Position numbers and translations under genes: made by a program. From Patagioenas fasciata (lineage: Eukaryota; Chordata; Aves; Columbiformes; Columbidae), in NCBI RefSeq assembly GCF_037038585.1, contig NC_092560.1, positions 85,731,549 to 85,795,548 on the forward strand: a DNA stretch of 64,000 nt, read 5' to 3'. This document shows, one piece after another, positions 22,859 through 33,338 of this stretch; the first letter of the stretch is position 1, and every line of letters starts with the position of its first letter. Under the pieces are notes generated by a model. The model made no database searches and was not told the DNA's origin. It saw only the letters and a program-made list of their open reading frames with translations.

Positions 22859-23522
22859 AAGGACCAGCCGCTGGAGGATGCTGAAGACTCCTGGGTCGCT
22901 GATGGAAGCAGCTTTGCATAAAGCAAGGGGTACGTGAACCTGGGCATGCAGTGACGACTGCCCAGCAGGTAATGGAAGCTAAACCTTTACCTCCAACACC
23001 CGACAAAACTAACGCCAAGAAATGCCACTGAAAAAAACACAGTCAGGGAGGGTTTTTTTTAAATTTCCTTTAGTTCCCCCCCCTCTGCCCCGCCCTGCTG
23101 CGTTTAGTGCAGTGAATGACCCATTGGGAGATGACTGTGGATCTGGCTGTTGAAGGGTGTCTGAAGGAGAAGGAGATGTGTGTAGAGCAGGATTGGTTGT
23201 GGGGGTGAGTGTAACTGGTTTGGATGTGGGGTTGTAAATTCTTTTTGGAGGCTTCCTAGTTTCTGGTGTCACCTGTGGGGTGAAGCGTCTTTCTGTGTGC
23301 AGGTTTGAAAGGTGCGACGTACAGAGCTCCATCATTTGCCACCAGAACTCCAAATCACAGAGACAACGTTGCTGTGCAGCTGCTAAGGACAGTGTGTGTC
23401 TCAGGTAGAGTAACGTCCTTTGTGCTCTGTGTGCGTGTTCCTCCCTTGAAATGAAGGTGCGCTGCCCGGAGTTTCACGTTCCGTGTGGTACCTGCTGGGC
23501 TGAGTCTCCTCCCCACGCTCGC

Positions 23523-24540
23523 GGTCGGTTCCCTCGCGCTGCCGCAGCCTCGGCAGCACCGTGGGGCTCGTCGGACGCGTTGTTGGCGGAGCCGGCACCG
23601 ACAAACACTGGAAACGTTGAGGCGCCACGGTGGGTTTTCCTGGAAATTCCAAGGTCCTTGTGTTTTATTATTTTAACTACTTACTTACTGTAAGACATTT
23701 AGAATTAAAACTTAAGTAAGAGTAACCAGAAGAGTCTTTGGGAGTAAATAATGCCTATAATCTACTCTAGCTGTTACTCAAAGTTCTGCAGACAGTAATT
23801 ATCCCAAATTTATATAGTAAAAGAGTGAATATAAATACTGGAGCACTATTTGGAAGTAATACCTGTAGAGAAAAAATCTCTAGTTTATATCTATAATAAT
23901 AAATAATGTGTGCTAGTTAATTCGCCTGGTAGTAATGTAAGGATTAAAATGTTGAAGTGTAAATGAAATTATTTAGGCGTGATCAATAACTAAATTTAAT
24001 TTCAGCTATTACTTGGTGAACTAGGGAGCAATTATTCCCAATCTGTATCATAGTTTAAAAAACACATTGTTTGGAATTCCTTTTAAATGATTAAGGCAGA
24101 AAACTAAATTGGAGTCATTAGTAGCGACATTTGAACAACCGTTATGAAATAAACTGCAGACACGAATGACTGCATAGGAAACTATGTAAGGAAGCTTTAG
24201 ATTTTAAACAGTATTGGAAAGTAATCGGGAGTGTTTAGTATTTATATTACAACAGAGCCATGAGATTGGAGGCAACAACGCTCAGAACCGGACAGAGTCA
24301 AAACGTTACACTTTTTTTTCCAAAGAGAGGTAAAAAGGAACCACCAGATAGTGGCTGTTTATAAATGGAGGCATTAAAAAGTTCCCAGGCAGTAATGATT
24401 CCCAACAGAACATTAAAAGATGTTTAGATGTAAAATAAAATTAGAAAACAGTGTTATGATTGTCTAAATTTAACTACAGCTTTTTTGGGGTTGTGTGAGA
24501 ACATGATCGGTATTAGTTACCTTTGAGTTACAGTAAAAAG
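23523..24540. other. Array edge and AT-rich spacer
   Basis: About 120 bp of GC-rich sequence follow the end of the 8.57-kb array. After 23,640 the DNA becomes AT-rich. The words AGTAATTATTCCCAA, GCAATTATTCCCAA and AGTAATGATTCCCAA near 23,795, 24,030 and 24,392, and TTGGAAGTAAT / TTGGAAAGTAAT near 23,850 and 24,213, suggest a strongly decayed tandem repeat. No gene was recognised. Confidence 0.5.
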
Positions 24541-24589
24541 ACAGCACTGTCCATCTGATTACCAGCAGTTAATTTTAATGTTTCAGTGT

Positions 24590-25170
24590 GTTGTCCAGTC
24601 TGGCTTCTCCCTCCAGGGGCGTGGTCTGAGAAAACCACACCCCACCTCCACCCCTTCCACGCTCCCCCCCACCAGTCTGTGCCCTGCCCGAGGGGTGTGT
24701 CCCTTACAGACCCCTCCCCTTTTGTCGTGCCCACCCCCAGCAGGACCGTGCTCCGAAGTCCCGCCCCCAGGTCCATCCCCACCGTCATCCCTACTAAACC
24801 ACACCCCCTCAGAGCACGTGCTATACACAGCCCACCCATACCTCGGCTCCACCTCTCCTTTCCTAAGCCACGCCCCCATCGTGCGTGTCCCATGGTAACC
24901 CCGCCCCAAGAGGCTCCTCCTACGGGGGCGTGACACACGGAGGCTGCACCCCCTGCTCCCTTTTCCCAGGCGGCCTCCCCGTGGGCGTGTCCTCCCAGTT
25001 CCCGCCCCTCAGCATTGACCCCACCCCCGTAGGTGGGGCCACTGTCAGCTGCACCCCCCACCCCGCCCGCAATACGTGACCCCTAAGTAACCCCACAGCA
25101 ACCCTATGGCTGCCCCACAGGTACCGCTATAGCAGCCCTGTACCTGCCCCCTAAGAGCCCCAGACGTGCC
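24590..25170. other. GC-rich DNA with many CACGCCC/CACACCC boxes
   Basis: Dense CCACACCCC, CACGCCCC and GGGGCGTG words on both strands, which are KLF/Sp-type sites by sequence. Open frames here on both strands are low complexity and unsupported. It may be an upstream part of the regulatory block that begins at 25,640, or simple GC-rich repeat DNA. Confidence 0.4.
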
Positions 25171-25343
25171 TCTCACGAGCCCTCACAGCAGCCACTTAAG
25201 TGCCCACAGGTACGGCCACAGCCGCCCCATCCCGCCCCACGGCCGCCGCTGCGGGACCCCCGGAGCCCCCGGTTCCGCGCCCGCCCCGCAGCGCGTGGTC
25301 TCGCGCCCCCGGTGCCCGTGAAGCCACGTCCTGGCTGCGGCCG

Positions 25344-25535
25344 GAGGAGCCGCCGCTTTTCCGGCCCCCACATCCCCCGATCCCCCGATCGCTGCTGCTG
25401 CTGCCTGAGGAGCCGCCGCTTTTCTGCCCCCCACATCCCCCGATCGCTGCTGCCGCTGCCTGAGGAGCCGCCGCTTTTCCGCCTCCCACATCCCCCGATC
25501 GTTGCTGCTGCCCAAGGAGCAGCCGCTTTTTTTGC
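25344..25535 (+). repeat. GC-rich minisatellite, 52-63-bp unit
   Basis: Four copies of a unit starting GAGGAGCCGCCGCTTTT and containing CCCACATCCCCCGATCG, starting at about 25,344, 25,407, 25,462 and 25,514 (the last is diverged, AAGGAGCAGCCGCTTTT). The spacing shrinks from 63 to 52 bp. Confidence 0.85.
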
Positions 25536-25639
25536 CCAGCCCCGACTCCCCCCCTTCCTCCTCAGTCGCTGCCGTCACGACGCCCCTTCTTCCGCCATCT
25601 TGTTTCCCCTTTCTCGGCACATTCGCTATTTTATACTGA

Positions 25640-26035
25640 GGGAGGGAGAAGGCGCTCGGTGATTGGCTAACGGTGTCAGCCGCGGAAGTCGCCCATTGGC
25701 TCATCCCCACGCGGGGTTCTCCCAGGAGGTGGGAGAAAGGCACTGACTGGTCACCGTATAGCTGAGGAGAGGAAGGCACTGATTGGTCACTTCCTTCCCG
25801 CCGAAGTTCGCACTCCCAGTGCCAGGCGCTGATTCGCTAGTGCACCTGAGGTACAAAAGGCGCTGATTGGTCGCCGTTTTCCCGCCGACGTTCGCCCACA
25901 GCAGCGAAGCGCTGATTGGGCAGCGCGGCTGAGGCGGGCGGTTCGCCCATTGGCCGGAGGGCTGGTGGGGGGCAGAACCGGGCGGGACAACGAGGCGATA
26001 AATAGGGCGACGCAGGGCGCTCGCAGGACCACAAA
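25640..26035. promoter_or_regulatory. Multi-CCAAT (ATTGG) promoter block with TATA-like element
   Basis: Six ATTGG motifs (CCAAT on the minus strand) at 25,662, 25,695, 25,782, 25,866, 25,915 and 25,949, plus decayed versions near 25,746 and 25,832. Most sit in a recurring GCGCTGATTGGTCGCC or CACTGATTGGTCAC context. A TATA-like GATAAATAG at about 25,998 lies ~30 bp upstream of a plausible start near 26,028. This looks like a strong NF-Y-dependent plus-strand promoter. A GC-rich leader and a donor-like CAGTGAGC near 26,166 follow. Confidence 0.6.
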
Positions 26036-26085
26036 GGTGGATGCGTCAGCCGTTACGCGAGCCGCTCAGCGCTGACGAGCCGGCT

Positions 26086-26120
26086 GAGCACCACCCCCCA
26101 CCACCACCCCCCCCCCCCCC
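26086..26120 (+). repeat. C-rich simple repeat
   Basis: Runs of C interrupted by CCA triplets, in the presumed leader downstream of the multi-CCAAT block. Confidence 0.8.
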
Positions 26121-27339
26121 GTCTTCACCGTGGGACCCCGGGAGCGGCGGGAACGGCGGCCGGAATCAGTGAGCGGGGCGGGCTGGGGCGGTCGTTACCG
26201 TGCGGTGTTAACCGGGGCTCGGCGGGTTCATGAGGGATCGCGGGCTGGGCTGTGCTGGGGGTTCTAAAGCCGCGGGTTTGTGACGGGGGGCGGGGATTAA
26301 GGCTCCCGCAGCCGCTTTAGCGGTTTAAATCGTGTTTAAAGCGGGAGGAGCCGGTCCGGGGATTTTCTCAGCAATCGGGGCTGGTTTGGGTCGAATTCGG
26401 CTTTTAAAAGGTTTTTTTAAGTATTTTTTTGGTTTTTTTGGGCGCCGATTTGTGCCAAAAGGCGCCTTTAAAATCCGTTTATTGACGGTGTGTCAGGAGA
26501 ATTAAAGTTTAAACCTCGGGGGATCTGGGGCTTTTCCCTGGGATTTTGAGTCCAAATCAGGGTTTTTTTAGAGCCCGTATTTATTGAAATTATTATGTTT
26601 AGAGGTTTTATTTGGAACATCTCGGGCGGGTTGAGGCTCCTAGAATGTAATTGTTGATTTATTAATGTCACATCGCTGTGTTTGACTCCCGAGGGCACTG
26701 AGCGCGTTCAGTGCGGATCCGGGGAGGGGAGGAGCCGTTTTGGGGCTGTTTGGGTCTAAATCGGCTTTTAAAAAGTTTATGTAACGCGGTTAAAGTTTGA
26801 GGAGCCGATTTGCGACTTCAAAGGTTTTTGAATCTACTTATTGATAAGAATTTATACAGTGGATTAATATTTAAAGACCGGGGGGCGATCTGGGGAGTCC
26901 AAATGCGGCTTTTTCCTTTAACCACTTGTTAATTTAAACTATTACATTGAAACGGGGCTTTCTGAGATTTTGAGTTCGTTTTTTTTTTTTTTGAGCATTT
27001 TGGGCGGTTCTGAGGCTCCTAAAGCCGCTTAATTGTTTAAATTATTAATTGTGGAAACAATTTAAATAGTTTTTGAGATAAGTGTGTGAATTTTTGTATT
27101 TAAAGTCGGGAGGGGCATTTCGTTGCTTTTTGAGGGGTTTTGGGGCTGAATTCACTTTACTGAACGTGTCCGGAGCTGGAGGTCCCAGATCTGGTGCTGA
27201 TTTGGACCCCAAAAAAAGCTTTTAAAATCTATTTATGGATAATTTACTGAATTAATATTTAAGCGGGAACAAATTCGGCTTTTTTAACCCGCCGCCGTTT
27301 TGTCTCCCCCTCCCGTTCTCCCCTCACGCTGAGGGGGCC

Positions 27340-27485
27340 GAGGAGGCGCTCGCTGATTGGCCGGTGCCGTCTGGCGGGAAAGCCTCCAGTGACTGCGCCC
27401 CGCGCGGCTGTCTCCGAGGTGAGAAAGGTGCTGATTGGTCGCTGCCTCTGAGGAGAGGAAGGTGCTGATTGGTCGCCGCCTCCCT
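27340..27485. promoter_or_regulatory. Second ATTGG (CCAAT) cluster
   Basis: Three ATTGG motifs at 27,356, 27,434 and 27,468 within GGTGCTGATTGGTCGC contexts. The sequence CTGAGGAGAGGAAGG before the third motif also precedes a motif of the first cluster near 25,765, so a promoter-like module has been duplicated about 1.7 kb downstream. Confidence 0.55.
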
Positions 27486-27499
27486 AAACCCACTTAATT

Positions 27500-27895
27500 G
27501 TTTACATTGTATTTTAAAATTTATTTTTATTTTTAATTTAATTCAATTTACATTTAAATTCTTTAATTTAATTTAATATATTTCAATTTAATTTATTTAT
27601 TAAATAATATATTAACATTAAATATATAAAATCAATATAGTAATATACTAATATAAATGATATTATTTGATGAATAGTAGAAATATATATAATATATAAT
27701 CTGATATAATGAACTAATCAACTAATATTCATTGATATTAATGTAATTAATATTTAATATATAATGACATATATAACATAATGTATTAATAATTATATTC
27801 ATTATATAATATTAATATCTATATTAATATATATAATTACTATGTAATGTATCTAATCTATTTTTACATATATATCTTATTATATAAAGCTGTGA
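27500..27895. repeat. AT-rich low-complexity block
   Basis: Nearly pure A/T, with many TAATATATA and AATTTAATTT words and no fixed period. No coding potential. Confidence 0.9.
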
Positions 27896-28161
27896 GGGAC
27901 CATATTTGGTGGGTCTTTGAGATTTTTAAGGCTGTTTGGTCTCAAATTCAATTTACTTGATTTTGGGGCTGTTTTTAGGATTATTTGTTGTCAAGGAAGC
28001 TTTTAAGATCCATTTTTTGGCAAATAATTTGCCCACTAAGTTAAGATTGAAGCGGGGGGATTTGAGGCTGTTTGACAGGACTGTGACACAAATAACGGCC
28101 CTTTCCTTCCCTTTCCTCCTGCAGCTCCTGCTCAGAGAACAGCGAAGGCAGCCTGGCCGCT

Positions 28162-28380
28162 CCCTGCTCCGGCTGACCGCGCCCCCCCCGCCCCGCTCCG
28201 GCTGACCGCGCCCTGCGCCCCCCGCTCCGGCTGACCGCGCCCCCCCCGCCCCGCTCCGGCTGACCGCACCCCCCCTGCTCCGGCTGACCGCGCCCACCCC
28301 CCCCCCCCGCCTCCGGCTGACCGCGCCCCTTCCCCCCGCCTCTGGCTGACCGCGCCCGCCCCCCCCCCCCCCCGGCTGAC
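28162..28380 (+). repeat. CCGGCTGACCGCGCC minisatellite
   Basis: Eight tandem copies, 24-33 bp each, of CTCCGGCTGACCGCGCC followed by a variable C-rich tail. It lies just downstream of a strong acceptor-like pyrimidine tract ending in CTGCAG at about 28,124. Confidence 0.9.
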
Positions 28381-29990
28381 TGTTCCTCCACTGCACACCA
28401 TGGTGGGGAAGCGGAGGGGATCACAAGGGTCTATGGGGTGGTGTGGGTGTCAGGGGGGCTGTGGGGGCAATGGGGCTGTTGTGGGATGAAAGAAGCTGAA
28501 CCCCCTGCAGGTGAGTGACCCACACACTGACCCACAGCACCCCATAGCACCTCCACTCTGCCCTATAGATCCACAGCACTGCCCCACAGCACCCTATAGC
28601 TCTTGCTTGCTATCCCACAGCACCCCATAGCTTCTCCACTCTGCCCCATACATCTACAGCAGTGCCACAGAGTACCTGATTTGTCTTCAGTCTGCCCCAT
28701 GGATGCAGAGTGCTGCCCTACAGAACCCTATAGCTCCTGTACTCTGCCCTATAGACCCACAGTACTGCCCCACAATGCTCCATAGCTCCTACACTCTGCC
28801 CCATAGACCCACAACACTGCCTCACAGGACCCCAGACATCGTCCGCTCTGCCCCATAGATCCACAGAAGTGCCCAACACCCCACAGCTGCTCCATTCTGC
28901 CCCATAGAGCCACAGTGCTGCCCCACAACACTCCATTGCTCCTGCACTCTGCCCCATAGATGCCCAGTACTGCCCCACAGCACCATATAGCTCCTGTGCT
29001 CTGCCCCATACATCCACAGCAGTGTCCCAGAGTACCTCATTTCTTCCACTCTGCCCTATAGATGCCCAGTACTGCCCCACAGCACCAAATAGCTGCTGTA
29101 CTCTGCCCCATACATCCATAGCAGTGCCTCACAGCACCCCATACTGACCTTGCCCCATAGACCCACAGTACTGCCTCACAGGACCCCATAGGACTCTACT
29201 CTGCCCCTTAGACCCAGAGAGCTGCCCCATAGCAGCCTTTAGGTGCTGCATTCTGCCCCATAGGTGCAAAGTGCTGCCCCACAGCACCCCACACCTCTGT
29301 CCACTTGACCACCCTTTCCCCCCGACCACGCCTGCACTGCCTACTATGGGTGGGTCACAAGGGTCTGTGGGGTGGCTGTGGGGATCAGGGGGGCTATGGG
29401 GTCAATGGGGCTGTTGTGGGGTGAAACACCCCTGAAGAGGCTGAAACCCTGCAGGTGAGTGACCCACACACTGACCCACAGCACCCCATAGCACCTCTAC
29501 TCTGCCCTGTAGATCCACAGCACCCTGTAGCCACTCTAATCTGCCCTATACAGACACACCACCCCGTAGCTGATTTTACTCTGCCCCATAAATGGACAGC
29601 ACTGCTCCACAGCACCCTATGTCTCCACTCTGCCCCATAGATGCACAGTGCTGTTCCACAGCACCCCATATCTTGTTCACTCTGCCCTATAGACCCACAG
29701 TGTAACCCCACAGCACCCCATGGCTCCTCTGCCCTATAGATCAACAGCACTGTCCCAGAAAACACCATAGCTGCTTCACACTCGCCCATAGGCCAGCAAT
29801 GCTGCCCCACAGCACACTGTAGCTCCTGCACTCTGCCGCATAGACCCACAGCAGTGCCCCACAGCACCCCACACATCTGGTCTACCCTATACATCCACAG
29901 CACTGCTCTGCAGCACCATATAGTTCCAGCACTGTGCCTCATTAATATTTAGCACCCCACAGTTTCTGCATTCTGCCCATAGATCCACAT
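28381..29990 (+). repeat. Higher-order minisatellite, ~944-bp unit made of ~60-bp repeats
   Basis: Dozens of imperfect ~55-65-bp units of the form CTCTGCCCCATAGA-CCACAGCACTGCCCCACAGCACCCCATAG run through 28,530-29,330 and 29,454-29,990. Each block is preceded by the same non-repetitive leader (TCACAAGGGTCTRTGGGGTG ... GGGGCTGTTGTGGG ... CCTGCAGGTGAGTGACCC). The leader's GTGAGTGACCC occurs at about 28,510 and 29,454, giving a ~944-bp higher-order period; the second unit is shorter. Confidence 0.85.
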
Positions 29991-30108
29991 TCCTGGGTCC
30001 CCTCACCCCACCAGATGTCCTGGGTTGCGATGCTGTGTGGGGCCCTGCACACAACGGAGAAAATGAGGATAGCATGGCTGCTGGGCTCCACCCTGCTTGG
30101 AATCCGAG

Positions 30109-30399
30109 ATGACTGGGGGGGCAAGGCTGGTGCCCATGCTGGCACTGCCGCAGGGGCTGTTTTTCTGGGCTGTGCTCTGGTGGCAGCTCCTGGCTGTATC
30201 AGCTGCTCCCATTGGCTGCCCCTGTGGCCCTGCACTGTGCTTTGCCCTGTGCCCTCCCTGCCAATGGGAACAAGATGGCAACCCTGATGGGCGTGGCCAC
30301 CTTGGCTGCTGTGTCTCTGCTGGTGGCTGGGGCTATGGATGTCGTGGCTGCCAAGCCTGTGCTGGGAGGGTGGGGCTGAGGTGGGCGGAGCCTGTGTAG
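30109..30399 (+). CDS. Candidate small Cys-rich secreted protein (weak)
   Basis: An open frame of 96 residues from ATG 30,109 (a second ATG is at 30,136) to TAG. The N-terminal part has a hydrophobic stretch, GLFFWAVLWWQLLAVSAA, that looks like a signal peptide with a plausible cleavage after the Ala pair. The remainder is rich in Cys, in clusters such as GCPCG, CPPCQ, GCC and CRGCQAC. A poly(A) signal follows 165 bp after the stop and an acceptor-like CACCCCACCAG lies 95 bp before the start. No family recognised. Open frames also exist on the opposite strand, and Cys richness can result from TGC/TGT-rich DNA, so a chance frame is a serious alternative. Confidence 0.25.
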   Translation: MTGGARLVPMLALPQGLFFWAVLWWQLLAVSAAPIGCPCGPALCFALCPPCQWEQDGNPDGRGHLGCCVSAGGWGYGCRGCQACAGRVGLRWAEPV

Positions 30400-30563
30400 T
30401 GTGGCCATTTTGGGGCCCAAGGTGGGTGGTGGGACTCATGACTCTGGTTACCCATGGGGGCCATCTTGGAAAAGGGCAGCACTGTGCTGCTGCCATCCTC
30501 ACTTGGCTCACCCACGGCCATGTTGGGGGATTTTTAACTTGGTTTTGGGGCCAATTCTCACCC

Positions 30564-30569
30564 AATAAA
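30564..30569 (+). terminator. AATAAA polyadenylation signal
   Basis: CCCAATAAAATTAAAAAATG is the only well-placed canonical poly(A) signal in the middle region. It lies downstream of the exon-like block that starts at about 30,015 and is followed by T/G-rich sequence (GTGTGGTTTGTTCTG), as expected of a real 3' end. It could end a transcript started at the 26,028 promoter candidate. Confidence 0.5.
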
Positions 30570-30835
30570 ATTAAAAAATGTAAAAAAACCGTAAGCGTGT
30601 GGTTTGTTCTGTTTCCAGTGAATGATTTGGGGCTGGGGTTTGGGGTTGAGGGTGGGGCTGAAGATGTGGCTGGGGCCACTGCCAACTCCACCCTCCCCCA
30701 AGCTCAGTCCCCCCAATGTGCCTCCCTCGAGGGGTGTGTCCCAACCAGGCCCCACCCCCTTTCTAAGCACCCCGCCCTCCCTGTTGGGCTCCTCCCCCTT
30801 GACCCACGTTTCAACCCCCATTCGTGGGCTCCCTG

Positions 30836-31200
30836 ACAGGGCATGACAGGGACTGACAAAGCTCCAGAAAGCCCAACAGAGCCCGGCAGGTCTCGACACT
30901 GCCTGACAAAGCCCGAGAGAGTTTGACGGATCCTCACAGAGCCTGACAAAGCTTGACAGAGGCCAACAGGACGCGTCAGGGCCTGACAAATCTTGTCAGT
31001 TCCTGATAGAGCCTTGATATGTATGACAGAGCCCTGGGGGTCTCAACAGAGCCTGAGAAATCTTGACAGGACTCAGCAGAGCCCAACAGGTCTTGACAGA
31101 ACCCTACAGAGCCCACCAAAGCCTGACAGAGTCTGACAGACCCCAAGAGGTCTCGACAGGGCTTGATAAAAACCGACAGTGTCTGACAGAGCCTGACAGG
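30836..31200 (+). repeat. GCCTGACAGA-type short-period minisatellite
   Basis: About 365 bp built from imperfect ~10-bp words (GCCTGACAGA, GCCTGACAAA, TCTTGACAGG, CCCAACAGG). It ends directly at the start of the first diverged 2.1-kb unit. Confidence 0.85.
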
Positions 31201-33338
31201 AGTGCAGGTGCTGTCATTTCCAGTGAGGGCCCAGGTGATTTCATAAGGGTGGTGGACGGGCCCTGGGGTGATTGACGCCCTCCCCTTTCTCAGGGGATTG
31301 TGGGAAGGGGGTGGGTGGGGCTCAGAGTAGTCGAGCCCCAGCCCCTGAGCGGGGAGCTCATTCTGCTCCAGGACTGCTTGGGTGCTGGTTGTTTGCTACT
31401 CCTTCAACAGTCGGCAGCTGTTGAGCTGTTTAAGGTACATAGGCCGATGTGTTTGGAGAAGTGGAGGTGCCTGTTTGACGTAAGATCTTCAGGAGCAGCA
31501 AAGATTCCGCAGCAGCTATAGTAGAAGGTATGTTTGTAACTATGTTTCATTTATTGAATCAATGCCTGGTGCTTTGCGTTTTCCCAAAATTCTTGACTGC
31601 TATGAAGATGGAGCGTTCTTTTTTGGTTTGTATTGCTGTATTAATAGTTGCTGATATAATCTTTCCTCCTAGGACTGATGCTCAGGTTATCTAGCAGGGG
31701 TTAGGATGAGCACCTTGTATCTACAGGTGGAGTTTTACCATTTCTGAAGGAAGCAGCAGGGCCATAGGGCAGAGTGTCTTTCAGGCTATGGGGTGGCTCA
31801 TCGCCTCCCTGATCACCCACAGAACAGTGTGTTGTCCGCAGAACCTTTGCACTGTGTGGTGGCCCCTGGTAGATCATTCAAATGTACCTCCAGGAACTCA
31901 GCCAAGGTGAGCAATGCCTCGTGGACTAGTACTGATAAACATCATCTGAGTGCTCATTATTGTGTGTGTGTTTTCTTATTGCGGGTGGTGAAGGGGAAAG
32001 TGGCAACTGCAGGAAGATCCCTGTGAGCTCACGTGGTGTTTTCCTCTGTTGGGGATGAATTCAGTCCCTTGGCCCTCTGAAAGCTAAGTGGAGGCACGAG
32101 GGCTGGGAAGGGGCTGGGAATTGCAGGGAGGGAGTTTAAAGCTCTCATAGGGGAAAGGGCCGTCCAGGAACAGTCCCCTTTGGGAGGGCAAAGGGTGCAG
32201 GTTTTCGGCTCCTTTGTATTCTAGGGTTGCAGTAGAGGCTCCTCGCCTCACCAGTGTCTCCCTGTAGATTATTTTGATCGATGCCTCTCTGGTCTCGGAG
32301 TCGTTTTCGTTGCGGAGCGTTTTTGGCTCCATTGCCGTCGCGTTGTCCGTAACGTTCTGTGGAGCGTGTGTCTGCGCGCGTGCGCATTTGGCTCGGAGCT
32401 GCTCTCCCCGGAGGTGTGGAGTCAGGGCTGGGTGCACTGAGCTCTAGGAGTCCATGGTGTCACGGTCTGTTCGGTGATGGACTCGTGATGCTTTTTAAAC
32501 CTTCATCTCAGAGTGGAAAATTAAGGTGACCAAAAAGCCAAGGGGTTATAATTCAATCAAGCAGTGTTACTTTATCAATTTGCCTGTAAAGCGGCACGTG
32601 ATAGAGAGAGAATAAGAAAAGAAAGGGGAAAGAAACAGGGAAAAGTAAAGGAAAATATGAGAAATGAGGTTGGATTTATCACCAGTCCAGTTCCAGAAGC
32701 GTTCCTCTGGTCTCCAGTCCTATAGAGTCCTGCTGGTCCTACGCGGTGGTTCGGGATCCTCTGGCGATAAGACCTTCAACGGTGTCCTTTCTGGTCTCAT
32801 CTTTTATGTTTCTTCAACCCCCCTTGCTCCCATTGTTTTAGGTCAGTCTCCAACTTGATTTCGCAGACCAGGCTCGTACTGCGCAGGCTCGAGAGATTCA
32901 CGCTTTCTTTTGCCAACGCTTACGTGTCCAGCATTCAGGGGTCTTTCTCTGGTCCATCGGGTGACCTCAGGACCCTTGGCAAGCTTCTGGGCATGCTCCT
33001 TTTTGTGGACCATTGTTTGGGGGAGCAGGTGGGGGGCACATGTAACTGAGGCTGCAGGTCCTCAGCTACGTGGGCAGATGTCTTTGGAGAAGTGGAGGTG
33101 TCCATTTGAGGTAAGAGCTTCAGGGGCAGCAAAGGTTTAGTAGCAGCTGTGGTGGAAAGTATGTTTGTAACTATGTTTCATTAATTGATTCAATTCCAGG
33201 TGCTTTGCATTTTTGCAAAATTCCTGATTGTAATGAAAATGGAGTGTTGGTTATTGTATTTCATTTTCTATCTGCTCCCTAGAAAAGCTAAGTTGAAATC
33301 CATACTCAGTCCCATTGCAGGTGCAATAGCATCAATAA
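31201..33338 (+). repeat. Diverged relative of the array unit (D1), with LTR-like insert
   Basis: D1 and the following D2 both begin AGTGCAGGTGCTGTCA and share GGGATTGTGGGAAGGGGG, the TTTGGAGAAGTGGAGGTG exon-like block, GTAGATCATTCAAATGTACC, AAGTGGAGGCACGAGGGCTG and further blocks. From about 32,000 on they also match the amplified 2.28-kb unit (for example the segment around GAAGATCCCTGT ... CCTTGGCCCTCT ... CCGTCCAGGAA). D1 lacks the middle part of the unit, jumping near 32,220, and is interrupted at 32,458. After 33,040 a second partial copy of the early block follows. Confidence 0.8.
32458..33040 (-). mobile_element. Solo-LTR-like insert
   Basis: Sequence unrelated to the flanking repeat units. 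Read on the minus strand it starts TGTGCCCCC and ends GTGACA, so it has the TG...CA ends of an LTR. An ATAAAAG TATA-like box is complementary to 32,801-32,807, and the ~583-bp length fits an avian endogenous retrovirus LTR. No gag, pol or env sequence flanks it. CATG occurs next to both ends, but no clean target-site duplication is evident, and the repeat homology is not continuous across it, so a later rearrangement is likely. The exact ends are uncertain. Confidence 0.45.

Larger units (their letters stand above)
17150..23522. repeat. 8.57-kb tandem repeat unit, copy 3 (deleted and truncated)
   Basis: Third copy. It follows copy 2 closely until about 22,107, where 11 bp are missing. At 22,204/22,206 the sequence jumps by a further 1,815 bp, from the equivalent of 13,640 in copy 2 to the equivalent of 15,456. 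Homology then continues to 23,522 (equivalent to 16,773 in copy 2), where the array ends abruptly. Copy 3 is also somewhat more diverged than copies 1 and 2, with substitutions at about 19,740-19,950, 20,330, 20,800-20,940, 21,332 and 22,250-22,440. This fits an edge copy that is homogenised less efficiently. Confidence 0.95.
26330..28070. repeat. Degenerate ~360-400-bp AT/GC alternating repeats
   Basis: The phrase (GCTTTTAAAATC, then TTTATTGA/TTTATGGATAA), followed some distance later by ATTAATATTTAAAG and GGGCTGTTTGGGTC-like words, recurs near 26,459, 26,818, 27,216 and 27,998. Spacings are about 359, 398 and 782 bp. The copies are too decayed to define exact ends. The block contains the second ATTGG cluster and the AT-rich stretch listed separately. 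No gene seen. Confidence 0.45.

Noticed and set aside
24528-25061. 177-codon Gly-rich minus-strand frame
   Set aside because: Composition follows the CACGCCC-rich DNA; no splice context or family.
28160-29990. CRISPR-like array
   Set aside because: Repeats are imperfect and contiguous with no unique spacers; they are minisatellites in a vertebrate-type sequence.
29942-30691. 249-codon minus-strand frame
   Set aside because: Runs antisense to the exon-like block and the poly(A) signal into minisatellite sequence, with no domain and low-complexity stretches.
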